IMG/VR virus record: IMGVR_UViG_3300009509_000026
Coordinates: 1-51,946 of that record
Direction: 5' to 3' (one strand)
DNA: 51,946 bases
DNA from: a virus
Below, piece by piece: positions 34,022 through 41,872 of this stretch (positions within the stretch are counted from its first letter, which is position 1; each line of letters starts with the position of its first letter). Below the pieces are notes generated by a model. The model worked only from the letters and a program-made list of their open reading frames with translations. It made no database searches and was not told where the DNA came from. Made by a program: the position numbers and the translations under genes.

Positions 34022-35502
34022 TGCCCGGATTCGGACATGGGCCCTTCGGGTCTGGATACTTCGGCGAGTGGACTTGGGAGGAGGAGGTCCTCTGGAGGGA
34101 CCTTCCCGAGCGCCGAAGGGCCAGGGACGTCGACCAGGGCGAGTCCTTCATGCGGAACTTCGTGGACGTCCTCACCCCGTCGGTGAGGATGCTCCGCGAG
34201 CACATCCGCGACTTCTTCTCCCTGAGGAACCCGTGGACCGTCCGCACGCGGTACAACGACCGCCACGACGTCAAGATCGTGGACATCGAGGAGCACAACG
34301 CCGACTCGACGGACCCCGACGAGAGGTGGCTGTCCATCTACATCGAGGGCGCCCCCATCGAGGAGGCCTCGAGGACGTGGGTGATCGAGTCCCAGGACAC
34401 CGCCTTCAAGCAGTGGGTCGTGGAGAGGGTCTACAAGCTGGACTCCAGCCCGACGGTGACGAACGTGGACAACTGGCGCGTGGTCATCAAGGGCACCGAG
34501 GACCCCCCGACGGTCGGGACCCAGTACTGGTTCCACCCCCAGGAGCAGATCTCGCTGCTCGCGGCCGACTACGGCATCGACCTCGACCAGTACTTCGACG
34601 AGGCGCGGCAGAGGTCGCAGGTCCTGCATCACGACCAGCGGAGGATGTGGCGCGGGACCCAGAACGGCTACGAGCAGGTCGCGAAGCTCTACGGCTTCAT
34701 CGTGACCCTGACGCACCTGTGGAGGGTGCGGTGCGGCTGGGAGACGACGGTGGCGGCGTGGGGGCACCCCGTCTACGAGATCCCGCTCGGCTCCGGGAAG
34801 TACTACACGCCCTACGGACCCCCCCTCAGGCCCCTGTTCGACGAGATCGCCGCCGACGTGATCCCGACCGACATCTTCTGCGACCGCCCGGAGTTCACGT
34901 CGGTCTTCCCGCTCGGACCGTTCCCGATCTCGAGCGCCACGGCCTTCACGAGCCCCTACGCTGGCTGGGAGGTCATCGTCTCCGCGCCGGCGAACGCCTT
35001 CGACGCCGTGGGGTGGCCCGGGCACTGGTACACGGCGGTCCCAGACGGCCTCGGCGGCTACTACAACTACTTCATGGAGTCCCTCCCGCACTACCTCGGG
35101 GCGGGGGCGTGGAAGCTGACGTTCTCCGGGGCCGGCGTGCCGCCCTCGGGAACCCTGTCGCTCGGGTACGACTGCCCGGTGTGGCTGGACTGCTGCTACT
35201 GCGGGACCCACAAGATCTCGGTGGAGCTGGAGTACGACCCGGCCTCCACGCTGACCGACCGAGAGAGGATCTACGTCTTCGAGAGGGTGGTGGACGAGCT
35301 CTACGACTCCAAGCCGGTGCATGTGGAGTTCGCCAGGTTCGCCCTCATCACGGGCATGGAGGCCAGCATGGCCTTCAGGGCCCTCCTCAGGAAGGGCATC
35401 TTCAGGCGCCTCGTGGCGGGCACGGGATACCTGTACGACATCGTCGAGGCCGACGTGGTCCCGACGGACGCCTACGGTCTGACGGCCACGCTGACGAAGT
35501 GA
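34021..35502 (+). CDS. Probable baseplate/tail protein I (gpI-like)
   Basis: 493 residues. The N-terminal FGHGPFGSGYFGE repeat is common at the start of tail proteins in this position. SLLAADYGIDLDQYFDEARQ, RSQVLHHDQRRMWRGTQNG and AKLYGFIVTLTHLWRV, with a C-terminal VFERVVDELYDSKPVHVEF, follow the gpI layout (yGI, arginine-rich, kGT, terminal KPxHv). It is more than twice the usual gpI length because of a central insert, containing DCCYCGTHK. It links wedge and fibres. Assignment is by pattern. Confidence 0.58.
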   Translation: MPGFGHGPFGSGYFGEWTWEEEVLWRDLPERRRARDVDQGESFMRNFVDVLTPSVRMLREHIRDFFSLRNPWTVRTRYNDRHDVKIVDIEEHNADSTDPDERWLSIYIEGAPIEEASRTWVIESQDTAFKQWVVERVYKLDSSPTVTNVDNWRVVIKGTEDPPTVGTQYWFHPQEQISLLAADYGIDLDQYFDEARQRSQVLHHDQRRMWRGTQNGYEQVAKLYGFIVTLTHLWRVRCGWETTVAAWGHPVYEIPLGSGKYYTPYGPPLRPLFDEIAADVIPTDIFCDRPEFTSVFPLGPFPISSATAFTSPYAGWEVIVSAPANAFDAVGWPGHWYTAVPDGLGGYYNYFMESLPHYLGAGAWKLTFSGAGVPPSGTLSLGYDCPVWLDCCYCGTHKISVELEYDPASTLTDRERIYVFERVVDELYDSKPVHVEFARFALITGMEASMAFRALLRKGIFRRLVAGTGYLYDIVEADVVPTDAYGLTATLTK

Positions 35503-35510
35503 GGTGAGAG

Positions 35511-35990
35511 ATGGCGACCGTGATCGGAGTGATGACAGAGGGGTTCGAGGAGGGCCTCTCGAAGTGGCACGCCAACGTGGCGGGGGGCTACGCCGACAGG
35601 ATCGACGGCGGCGGCTTCCGCATCGGCGAGGGAGGCTGGGTCGACATCCCGCCGAAGGTCCCGAAGACGCCCGATCCGACGCTCACGGACCTCGACTGCG
35701 TGGTCAACCCGGGAAGCTATCCCGTGGACTCGCGGTACGTCTTCCCGGGAGTCGGGACGAAGGCGTTCAAGAGCATCACGTGGGTGGCCCCCAACGTCGT
35801 GCGCCTCGAGTGCGAGGTGGACTTCGGGGAGGCCAACGACGACGGCTTCGGCAACCCGCCGGAGTTCTGGGAGCTGGGCGTCTTCGACTCCGCGGGCCAC
35901 ATGGTCGCGTACTTCACCTTCCCGGTGGACACGAAGACCATCCTGAACCAGCTTCTCTACGAGATTGACCTCATCTTCGCGGGCGCGTAG
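35511..35990 (+). CDS. Tail collar fibre-like protein
   Basis: 159 residues. RLECEVDFGEANDDGFGNPP, EFWELGVFDSAGHMVAYFTF and PVDTKTILNQLLYEIDL resemble tail-collar fibre N-terminal modules, where GE, EvGlFd and tK positions recur. It would mount a fibre on the baseplate. It is preceded by a weak GAGGTGAGAG and lies 8 nt after the gpI-like gene. Confidence 0.55.
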   Translation: MATVIGVMTEGFEEGLSKWHANVAGGYADRIDGGGFRIGEGGWVDIPPKVPKTPDPTLTDLDCVVNPGSYPVDSRYVFPGVGTKAFKSITWVAPNVVRLECEVDFGEANDDGFGNPPEFWELGVFDSAGHMVAYFTFPVDTKTILNQLLYEIDLIFAGA

Positions 35991-36005
35991 CCCAGGGAGG
36001 GAGAC

Positions 36006-36497
36006 ATGAGCAACTACGAAGGGCCCCCAGTCATCGTCGAGCAGTCCATCGCCGCCGGCGGCCAGTTCACGGGGGCGCTCCCCACGGCACCCCCGGCGTC
36101 GCCGGACGTGGAGGGCGTGCGGATCTACCCGGAGGAGCCGGGAGCCGGCGGAGGCCGCTTCGCGTGGGGGCCACCGTTCTCGGCGGGCACGCCGGCGGTG
36201 CAGCGGGAGTACGAGTTCGGTCAGCCCAAGAGCTACAACGTCATCGAGAAGATCGTCCTCGAGATGAGCCAGCTCGGGGCTGCCACCTACACGGTGGAGA
36301 TCGTGACGGCTGCCGGGAAGCGGGCCCTGTGGCTCACGGGAGGCGCGTCCACCCTCGTCATCTCCGGCACCAACACGCGGCTCTACCTCGGCCCCGACGA
36401 GCACATCGAGCTCAAGACTTCCGGGGCGTCCACGGGCAAGTGCTGGGCCAGGGTTCAGGCCCGCCGCCTGGGCGTCTACGGGATGAAGACCTCGTAG
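36006..36497 (+). CDS. Hypothetical protein, last gene of the morphogenesis operon
   Basis: 163 residues starting MSNYEGPPVIVEQSIAAG after AGGGAGGGAGAC. The N-terminal third is Pro/Gly-rich. The rest is a beta-sandwich-like run (VIEKIVLEMSQLGAATYTVE, LWLTGGASTLVISGTN). It is probably virion-associated. No transcription terminator is visible behind it; a promoter starts only 10 nt downstream. Confidence 0.6.
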   Translation: MSNYEGPPVIVEQSIAAGGQFTGALPTAPPASPDVEGVRIYPEEPGAGGGRFAWGPPFSAGTPAVQREYEFGQPKSYNVIEKIVLEMSQLGAATYTVEIVTAAGKRALWLTGGASTLVISGTNTRLYLGPDEHIELKTSGASTGKCWARVQARRLGVYGMKTS

Positions 36498-36507
36498 CGC
36501 CGCTTAT

Positions 36508-36535
36508 TTGACAAAAACGCCCCGCCTGTTATAGT
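36508..36535 (+). promoter_or_regulatory. Phage promoter of the shared family, for the glycosyltransferase fusion
   Basis: -35 TTGACA (36508-36513), 16-bp spacer starting AAAACG and ending CCTGT, -10 TATAGT (36530-36535). A leader of about 45 nt with GGGAGG before ATG 36585 follows. Confidence 0.82.
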
Positions 36536-36584
36536 CCTCTGCGACGGCGACGAGCAACTGCCTCCGTTCGGCGTCGGGAGGGTC

Positions 36585-39368
36585 ATGGGAGAACTGAGGG
36601 TAGAGGGGCCGACGCGGAACGCGACGCTGGTGATGGTCGACGGCGACCACATCGGCAACGTCATCGAGCACACCGGCAAGTACTACGAAGAGGACCTTCT
36701 ACTCGCAGTCCGCTCGAGGGGACGGAAGGGGGCGTACGTCGACGTGGGGGCGCACTGCGGCAACCACACCGCCTTCTTCGCCCTCGAGTGCCCATCCACT
36801 GAAGTCGTGGCGATCGAGCCGGGCCCGATGGCCTGGGACTGCCTCCAGAAGACCATCGACGCCAACGACATCAGGGACAAGGTGCTGTCGGTCAGGTGCG
36901 CGGTCCACGACGAGCTCAGGTCCGTGGACTGGGCCTGCGCCGCCCCGGAGAACCTGGGGATGGGGTACGTGACGGAGGGCAAGCAGCTCAACGCCTTCAC
37001 GCTCGACGAGATCCTCAAGGACGCGGCCAACGTGGCCGTCATCAAGATCGACTGCGAGGGCTCGGAGCTTGAGGTCCTGAGATCCGCCGTCGAGACCATC
37101 AAGAAGCACAGGCCGATCCTCGTGGTGGAGACGGCCACCGACGAGGAGAGGGCGGAGGTGCGGAGGTTTCTCCAGCCCCTCGGGTACGAGCACGGGGACC
37201 GCTACTGCGCGACCCCCACCTACATCTGGGAGCCGAGAATGACGGACAAGAAGAAGCTGGCGGTCGTGTGCGACGGAGGCGACACCTTCCTCAGACCCAT
37301 CCTCGAGCTGCTCGAGGACGACTGGGAGATCCGGCGCTACGAGGGCCGGTCCTTCGTGGAGCTCGCCCAGTGGGCGGACGTGGTCTGGTTCGAGTGGTGC
37401 GAGCGCACGCTCGTGAACGCCACCACGATGGACCTCAAGGACATCGAGGCCAAGTTCGTCTGCCGCCTGCACAGCTACGAGGTCTTCGGGGACCTCCCAG
37501 ACAAGGTGAACTGGGAGAAGACCGCCGGCCTCGTGTTCGTCGCCGACCACGTCAAGGACTACTTCCTCCAGAAGTTCGCCCTCTACGGTCGGTACATGCC
37601 GCCCGTCCACGTGGTCCACAACGGGGTGGACATCCAGAAGTTCAAGCCGAGGCCGAGCATGGCCAAGAAGGACCTGGGCGGGAAGCGCGTCGCCAGCGTC
37701 GGGTACATCAACCACAAGAAGAACCCGGGGCTGCTGATGCAGTGCTTCAAGGCCATCCACGACCACGACCCAGCGTACACCTTCCACGTCGCGGGGACGT
37801 TCCAGGACCCGCGGATGGAGGAGTACGTGATGTCCTTCGTCGACCGCCACGAGCTCCCGGTGAGCTTCGACGGGTGGGTCGAGGACATGCCCGCGTGGTA
37901 CGCCGACAAGCAGTTCGTCATCTCGACCTCGTTCTGGGAGTCGTTCCACTACTCCATCGCGGAGGGGATGGCCTGCGGGCTCGTCCCGCTGATTCACGGC
38001 TGGACCGGCGCGAGGGACCTCTACCCCACGGAGTACGTCTACGAGACGCCCGAGGGGTGCGTGGCCATCATCAAGAAGTGGGAGCGGACCAAGGGGGCGC
38101 AGAAGCGCAAGAAGCTGGACGCCCTCAGGAAGCACGTGACGAGCCGCTACACGCTCACCAGGCAGGTCAAGGAGATCAGGAAGGTCCTGAAGGAGGCCTT
38201 CACGGCGGTCCCGGCCATGCTGGACGTCCACCAGGAGGACAAGGCCCCCACCCACGGCCTCGGGATCACCATGACGATGATTGCGAGGAACGAGGAGCTC
38301 GGGGTCGGGAGGGCCATCGACTCGTGCAAGGCCTTCTGCGAGAAGCAGCTCGTCCTCGTGGACGACAAGACCGAGGACCGGACCTTCGACGTCGCGGCGG
38401 ACCACGGCGCCACCGTGGAGCCCTACACGTTCACGGACGACTTCGCGGCGGCCCGCAACCTGGCCCAGTCGATGGCGAAGACGCCGTGGGTCTTCGTGCT
38501 GGACGGCCACGAGTACCTCAAGGGGGACCTCGCCGGCCTCGCCAGGTTCATGCGGATGCACCCCGACGTGGACGGCTACGAGCTGGAGGTGGTCCTCGAG
38601 GACGGCGACCCGCACAAGGACGTGCGCCTCTACAGGAAGGACAAGTGCCGGTGGGAGAACCCCATCCACAACACGCACGAGGTCCAGGGGAAGGTCCTGT
38701 ACTTCGACGGCGTCAAGGTGGTCCACGACAGGGACCACGGCCAGTCTCCCGCGTCGCGGTTCCAGCGGAGCGTCCAGCGCGACAAGCTCGTGACGAAGGT
38801 CCTGTCCAAGAAGGTGCGCGAGAACCCCAAGGACACGAGGAGCATCTTCTACCTCGCGCAGCAGCACCGCGACGCCGGCCGGTGGGACCTCGCGCTCCAC
38901 TGGTACAGGCTCTACACGCTGACCGACAGCCCGAACGTCTGGCCCGAGGAGCTGTTCCAGGCCCACGTGCAGGCGGCCAGGGCGGCGATGGCGATCAGCC
39001 TCCACGAGGAGGCGCTCGAGCACGGCGCGGAGGCCGCCAAGCTGATGCCCGCACGGGCCGAGGGGTGGTGCGTCCAGGGAGACGCCCACTACGCCACGCA
39101 GGACTTCGCCAAGGCCCTGGAGTTCTACCAGAAGGCGGAGTCGTGCGAGATCCCGAAGGACGCGAGGCTGTGGGTCGACAAGGCGATCCACAAGGACGGC
39201 TGGAAGGTCCTCGACGTGATCTCCATGTGCATGTACCACCTCGGGCAGCACGGCCAGGGCATCGAGGTCATCAAGCGGATCCTGGAGCTTCCCGCCCTAC
39301 CTGAGGACCAGCGTGGCCGGATCGCCAAGAACGCGGAGTTCCATCGGAAGAAGTCGTTCGGCTCCTGA
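36585..39368 (+). CDS. FkbM methyltransferase - GT4 - GT2 - TPR fusion protein
   Basis: 927 residues. Residues about 1-215 are an FkbM-type SAM methyltransferase (YVDVGAHCGNHTAFFA at 51-66, VAIEPG, VIKIDCEGSE at 152-161). Residues about 224-545 are a GT-B, GT4-type glycosyltransferase (VHNGVD at 344-349, SVGYINHKKNPGLL, and the E-x7-E motif at Glu452/Glu460). Residues about 560-745 are a GT-A, GT2-type enzyme (TMIARNEE, LVDDKTEDRT, VFVLDGHEY). Residues about 750-920 are TPR-like helices. The set could glycosylate and O-methylate a virion or host surface glycan; the acceptor is unknown. It has its own promoter, independent of the structural operon. Confidence 0.88.
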   Translation: MGELRVEGPTRNATLVMVDGDHIGNVIEHTGKYYEEDLLLAVRSRGRKGAYVDVGAHCGNHTAFFALECPSTEVVAIEPGPMAWDCLQKTIDANDIRDKVLSVRCAVHDELRSVDWACAAPENLGMGYVTEGKQLNAFTLDEILKDAANVAVIKIDCEGSELEVLRSAVETIKKHRPILVVETATDEERAEVRRFLQPLGYEHGDRYCATPTYIWEPRMTDKKKLAVVCDGGDTFLRPILELLEDDWEIRRYEGRSFVELAQWADVVWFEWCERTLVNATTMDLKDIEAKFVCRLHSYEVFGDLPDKVNWEKTAGLVFVADHVKDYFLQKFALYGRYMPPVHVVHNGVDIQKFKPRPSMAKKDLGGKRVASVGYINHKKNPGLLMQCFKAIHDHDPAYTFHVAGTFQDPRMEEYVMSFVDRHELPVSFDGWVEDMPAWYADKQFVISTSFWESFHYSIAEGMACGLVPLIHGWTGARDLYPTEYVYETPEGCVAIIKKWERTKGAQKRKKLDALRKHVTSRYTLTRQVKEIRKVLKEAFTAVPAMLDVHQEDKAPTHGLGITMTMIARNEELGVGRAIDSCKAFCEKQLVLVDDKTEDRTFDVAADHGATVEPYTFTDDFAAARNLAQSMAKTPWVFVLDGHEYLKGDLAGLARFMRMHPDVDGYELEVVLEDGDPHKDVRLYRKDKCRWENPIHNTHEVQGKVLYFDGVKVVHDRDHGQSPASRFQRSVQRDKLVTKVLSKKVRENPKDTRSIFYLAQQHRDAGRWDLALHWYRLYTLTDSPNVWPEELFQAHVQAARAAMAISLHEEALEHGAEAAKLMPARAEGWCVQGDAHYATQDFAKALEFYQKAESCEIPKDARLWVDKAIHKDGWKVLDVISMCMYHLGQHGQGIEVIKRILELPALPEDQRGRIAKNAEFHRKKSFGS

Positions 39369-39370
39369 CC

Positions 39371-39790
39371 ATGGCCAGGCGGTGGTCGGAGGAGGAGGAG
39401 GCCAGGGTCCGCGAGCTACGCGGGAAGATGTCCATCCCGGACGCCGCCGAGATCGTAGGCCGGTCCGAGGAGGCGCTGAAGTCCTACCTGAAGCGCAAGG
39501 GCATCGGCTGGGGGCGGTGGGCCCGGGAGTCGCCGAGGCGCGAGCGCATCGAGATGATCCGCCAGAGGCACGTGGTCGTGAGGGCGGTGGCGTTCCTCGA
39601 GCGCGTCAAGGAGTTCGGGGCGGTGGTGTCGAAGGTGGAGCTCGCCAGGAAGTCGGGGGCGAAAGCCATCATCCAGGGCGGCAGGGTCGTCGCGTGCCCC
39701 GACGAGGTCCTCCTCGACGAGGCCGCCGACAAGGCCGGCTACAGGAGGGGGCGGTCGAAGCAGCACGTCGTCTACAAGCCCAAGGGTTGA
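39371..39790 (+). CDS. SANT/Myb-like DNA-binding protein
   Basis: 139 residues starting MARRWSEEEEARVRELRG, 2 nt after the glycosyltransferase stop. Residues 3-50 (RWSEEEEARVRELRGKMS, PDAAEIVGRSEEALKSYLKR) form a Myb/SANT- or HTH-type three-helix domain with a terminal KGIGWGRW. The rest is basic. It is possibly a regulator. Its TGA stop lies inside the -35 TTGACG of the next promoter. Confidence 0.6.
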   Translation: MARRWSEEEEARVRELRGKMSIPDAAEIVGRSEEALKSYLKRKGIGWGRWARESPRRERIEMIRQRHVVVRAVAFLERVKEFGAVVSKVELARKSGAKAIIQGGRVVACPDEVLLDEAADKAGYRRGRSKQHVVYKPKG

Positions 39791-39814
39791 CGAAAACGAC
39801 GCTCCTGTTATGAT
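39787..39814 (+). promoter_or_regulatory. Phage promoter of the shared family, leaderless type
   Basis: -35 TTGACG (39787-39792), 16-bp spacer starting AAAACG, -10 TATGAT (39809-39814). Six bases, CCGGGC, separate the -10 from ATG 39821, so transcription should start at the start codon. Confidence 0.72.
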
Positions 39815-39820
39815 CCGGGC

Positions 39821-40030
39821 ATGGTGAGCAAGATCCTCTGGAAGGCCTCGAGGGCCATGTCGAAGGGGGCGGCCCTGCTCAGGAAGGGAGCCGGGAGGCT
39901 CCAGGACGCCCAGGCGCAGTACGAGAGGCGCAAGGACATCGCGGCCCTGAAGGGCCTCGACCTGCTCGAGCGCGTGGAGTACTTCCTGACCGGCGAGGTC
40001 ACGGACCCCGACGAGGCGGACGAGGAGTGA
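39821..40030 (+). CDS. Small helical protein, leaderless translation
   Basis: 69 residues starting MVSKILWKASRAMSKGAALL, with no Shine-Dalgarno sequence; the ATG sits 6 nt after the -10. Basic N-terminal half, acidic C-terminal end (TGEVTDPDEADEE). No family is recognised. Its stop is followed directly by the palindrome at 40031. Confidence 0.6.
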   Translation: MVSKILWKASRAMSKGAALLRKGAGRLQDAQAQYERRKDIAALKGLDLLERVEYFLTGEVTDPDEADEE

Positions 40031-40044
40031 TGCAACTGGTTGCA
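40031..40044. promoter_or_regulatory. 14-bp palindrome TGCAACTGGTTGCA between two small genes
   Basis: This is a perfect inverted repeat lying exactly between the TGA of the gene at 39821 (ends 40030) and the ATG at 40047. It is the reverse complement of the site at 45531. Its position would let a bound protein block translation or transcription of the gene behind it. Confidence 0.5.
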
Positions 40045-40046
40045 CC

Positions 40047-40250
40047 ATGAGGAAGATCCAAGCCAAGAGGATCGCGTGCATCATGGCGTCGACGTGGCTG
40101 AGGGGGGACCTGGGCCAAGGGGCCGTCGGGGAGTCCTACTACACGGAGGAGCTGGGCCTGAGCGACGAGGACCAGCGCAAGGTCGAGGACGCCATGGACG
40201 ACCTGATCTACGAGCTCGCCCGCCGCGGGGACAGGTGGGACCCGAGATGA
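40047..40250 (+). CDS. Small hypothetical protein downstream of the palindrome
   Basis: 67 residues starting MRKIQAKRIACIMASTWL. No Shine-Dalgarno sequence is present, because the palindrome occupies the 14 bases ending 2 nt before the ATG. The sequence is helical with an acidic middle. Its stop overlaps the start of the membrane protein gene (ATGA), so it may help to couple that gene. Confidence 0.55.
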   Translation: MRKIQAKRIACIMASTWLRGDLGQGAVGESYYTEELGLSDEDQRKVEDAMDDLIYELARRGDRWDPR

Positions 40251-40561
40251 CCCGCGAGCAGCTCAGGCGGCACGTGACGTGGACGGCCTTCTGGCTCGGC
40301 GTCTGGAACGCCTGGGTGAGCCTGCAGGCGGTCTGCCTCGTGGCGTGGCTCACGGGCCACCCCAGGACCTCCGCGGGCCTCTGGTGGGCGCTGACGCCCA
40401 CGTGGGGGCCCCTGGGCCTCGCGGTCGGGATCGCCGGGCTGCTGGCCCTGTGCTTCTTCCTCGTGGCCCTCGTGGTCTGGCTGTGGCGTAGGCGCCGAGG
40501 CCCCCCCGTCCAGGTCGTCGAGACGGACGACCCGCCCCCGCCAGGGACCACCACGAACTGA
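40247..40561 (+). CDS. Two-transmembrane protein, holin candidate
   Basis: 104 residues with hydrophobic segments at about 13-35 (TAFWLGVWNAWVSLQAV) and 55-80 (GPLGLAVGIAGLLALC), followed by a four-arginine cluster and a Pro-rich acidic tail. Size and two TM helices fit class II holins. The lytic transglycosylase candidate is 8 kb away, so this is position-independent inference. An alternative is a membrane regulator. Confidence 0.5.
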   Translation: MTREQLRRHVTWTAFWLGVWNAWVSLQAVCLVAWLTGHPRTSAGLWWALTPTWGPLGLAVGIAGLLALCFFLVALVVWLWRRRRGPPVQVVETDDPPPPGTTTN

Positions 40562-40562
40562 C

Positions 40563-40590
40563 TTGACAAAAACGCCCAGCCTGTTATATT
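40563..40590 (+). promoter_or_regulatory. Phage promoter of the shared family, for the gene at 40612
   Basis: -35 TTGACA (40563-40568), 16-bp spacer starting AAAACG and ending CCTGT, -10 TATATT (40585-40590). It begins 1 base after the TGA of the gene in front (40559-40561). The leader carries GGAGGGCAATC, as in the genes at 915 and 2582. Confidence 0.8.
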
Positions 40591-40611
40591 AAGGGTAGAC
40601 GGAGGGCAATC

Positions 40612-40800
40612 ATGGGCAAGAAGATCCGCACCTACCCAAGCTGCTGCACCTCGGCGTTCTGCGGCCGCTCGAACTGCGAGGGCTGCCCCAACAAGCCGAT
40701 CCTCGACGAGTTCAAGGCGTGGGTCGAGCGCACCGGCGCCATCCAGCCCGACAAGATCTGGAGCCCCACCATCTGGGAAGCCCAGAAGGAGGAGAAGTAG
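40612..40800 (+). CDS. Small Cys-rich, zinc-knuckle-like protein
   Basis: 62 residues starting MGKKIRTYPSCCTSAFCGRS, with six cysteines in the first 26 residues in a CC-x4-C-x4-C-x2-C arrangement. This suggests a single metal-bound knuckle. The remainder is acidic-helical (EFKAWVERTGAIQPDKIW). It is well expressed by the promoter and GGAGGGCAATC leader. The function is unknown; such early phage proteins often act on host RNA polymerase or nucleases. Confidence 0.65.
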   Translation: MGKKIRTYPSCCTSAFCGRSNCEGCPNKPILDEFKAWVERTGAIQPDKIWSPTIWEAQKEEK

Positions 40801-41031
40801 ATGAGCAACGACACCAAGCACGAGAAGCACGGCCTCTACCCGCGCATCCACGCGAGCGCCGTCGTGATGGTCCTGCGGCGCGAGTACGCCAAGGGCGGCT
40901 TCAGGGGTGCCAAGGAGGCCGCCGACCAGTGCATCAGCGGGCTCACGGACGAGCAGATCCTCAAGGTCGCGTCTGGCGAGGCCACCCTCGAGGGGTGCTC
41001 CCCGGACCCCATCACCTACAGGGAGCTGTAG
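40801..41031 (+). CDS. Small hypothetical protein
   Basis: 76 residues starting MSNDTKHEKHGLYPRIHAS; the ATG follows the TAG of the previous gene directly. The basic N-terminal part is followed by a helical middle (VMVLRREYAKGGFRGAKEAA). No family is recognised. It is part of the small-gene operon under the promoter at 40563. Confidence 0.6.
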   Translation: MSNDTKHEKHGLYPRIHASAVVMVLRREYAKGGFRGAKEAADQCISGLTDEQILKVASGEATLEGCSPDPITYREL

Positions 41032-41033
41032 TC

Positions 41034-41399
41034 ATGGCGAACTGCTGCAAGATCAGGGTCCACGGCTGGGCGCCGTACGACATCGCCCGGAGGATCATGG
41101 ACGGGGACAGCAACCACGCGAAGCACTTCATCGCGGAGCTGTCGGCTCCCGTCTTCGGGTTCAGGATCCACTGGACCGGCGAGGAGAAGAAGATCCCCGT
41201 CCCCGAGACGGGCGGCCAGTACTCCTACCACAAGTTCATCATCACGGGCGTCGAGGCCATGTGGATGCACAACCTCGTGGAGGTCTTCAGGGGCTGGAAG
41301 GCCGCCGGGGCCGAGTTCGAGAAGGCCCTCTTCGACGACATCGAGGCCGGCGAGGTCGGCGAGTACGACGCCCTGGCCGACATCAACAAGGCCGCCTGA
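41034..41399 (+). CDS. Hypothetical protein
   Basis: 121 residues starting MANCCKIRVHGWAPYDIARR, with GGGAG 8 nt before the ATG. Two short beta stretches (CCKIRVHGW, FRIHWTGEEKKIPV) enclose helices; the C-terminus is acidic. The protein sits at the end of the small-gene operon, just before the fibre genes. No family is assigned. Confidence 0.6.
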   Translation: MANCCKIRVHGWAPYDIARRIMDGDSNHAKHFIAELSAPVFGFRIHWTGEEKKIPVPETGGQYSYHKFIITGVEAMWMHNLVEVFRGWKAAGAEFEKALFDDIEAGEVGEYDALADINKAA

Positions 41400-41437
41400 G
41401 GCTTCACATCAGGCCGCACCTTTGGTAGAACTGAGGC

Positions 41438-41860
41438 GTGGCACCCCAGAAGCTGTACGAGCTCAGGCTGTCGAGGTTCGACGTGGCGTGGCCGCCGACG
41501 CAAGGCGGCGCGGGCCGCGTCTGGAGCCGGGACACCCTCATCATCGACGCGAACTGGGACCTGTGGATCTGCGTGACGACCGGCAACCCCGGGACGTGGA
41601 AGAAGCTGTCGGGGACGGGGGGGGCCGCCTCGTACGTTGCCGAGAACCTCACCGCCCAAGTCGATGGGCTGACCAACACCTTCACGACGGGTTCCGCTAG
41701 ACACGCCGGGACCATCCGTGTATACAATAATGGTCAGGACCTGGGAACCCCAGGGGTGATCGCCACCGGAGCGGAAGTCGAGGAAATAGACCCCACCACA
41801 TTCCAGCTGAGTCGAGTCCCCATCGTCGGCGAGAAACTACACGTGAGCTACTTCCTGTAG
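41438..41860 (+). CDS. Fibre-associated protein with C-terminal beta module
   Basis: 140 residues from GTG 41438. The N-terminal half (RFDVAWPPTQGGAGRVWSRD, DLWICVTTGNPGTWKKLSG) resembles fibre tail segments. The C-terminal half (TGSARHAGTIRVYNNGQ, FQLSRVPIVGEKLHVSYFL) resembles the C-terminal module of the next protein, with the shared TG, NGQ and GE-Y spacing. The 3' half is AT-richer than its surroundings. It probably precedes and assembles with the fibre at 41873. Confidence 0.6.
   Translation: MAPQKLYELRLSRFDVAWPPTQGGAGRVWSRDTLIIDANWDLWICVTTGNPGTWKKLSGTGGAASYVAENLTAQVDGLTNTFTTGSARHAGTIRVYNNGQDLGTPGVIATGAEVEEIDPTTFQLSRVPIVGEKLHVSYFL
41698..41726 (+). promoter_or_regulatory. Candidate internal promoter for the fibre gene
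   Basis: TAGACA (41698-41703), 17-bp spacer, TATACA (41721-41726), in an AT-rich island 147 nt before the fibre start at 41873. Confidence 0.3.
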
Positions 41861-41872
41861 GAGGAAAACACC

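Noticed and set aside
41403-41431. Possible fourth leaderless promoter before GTG 41438 (TTCACA, 17 bp, TAGAAC)
   Set aside because: Both boxes are poor matches to consensus. The spacing is suggestive but not enough.
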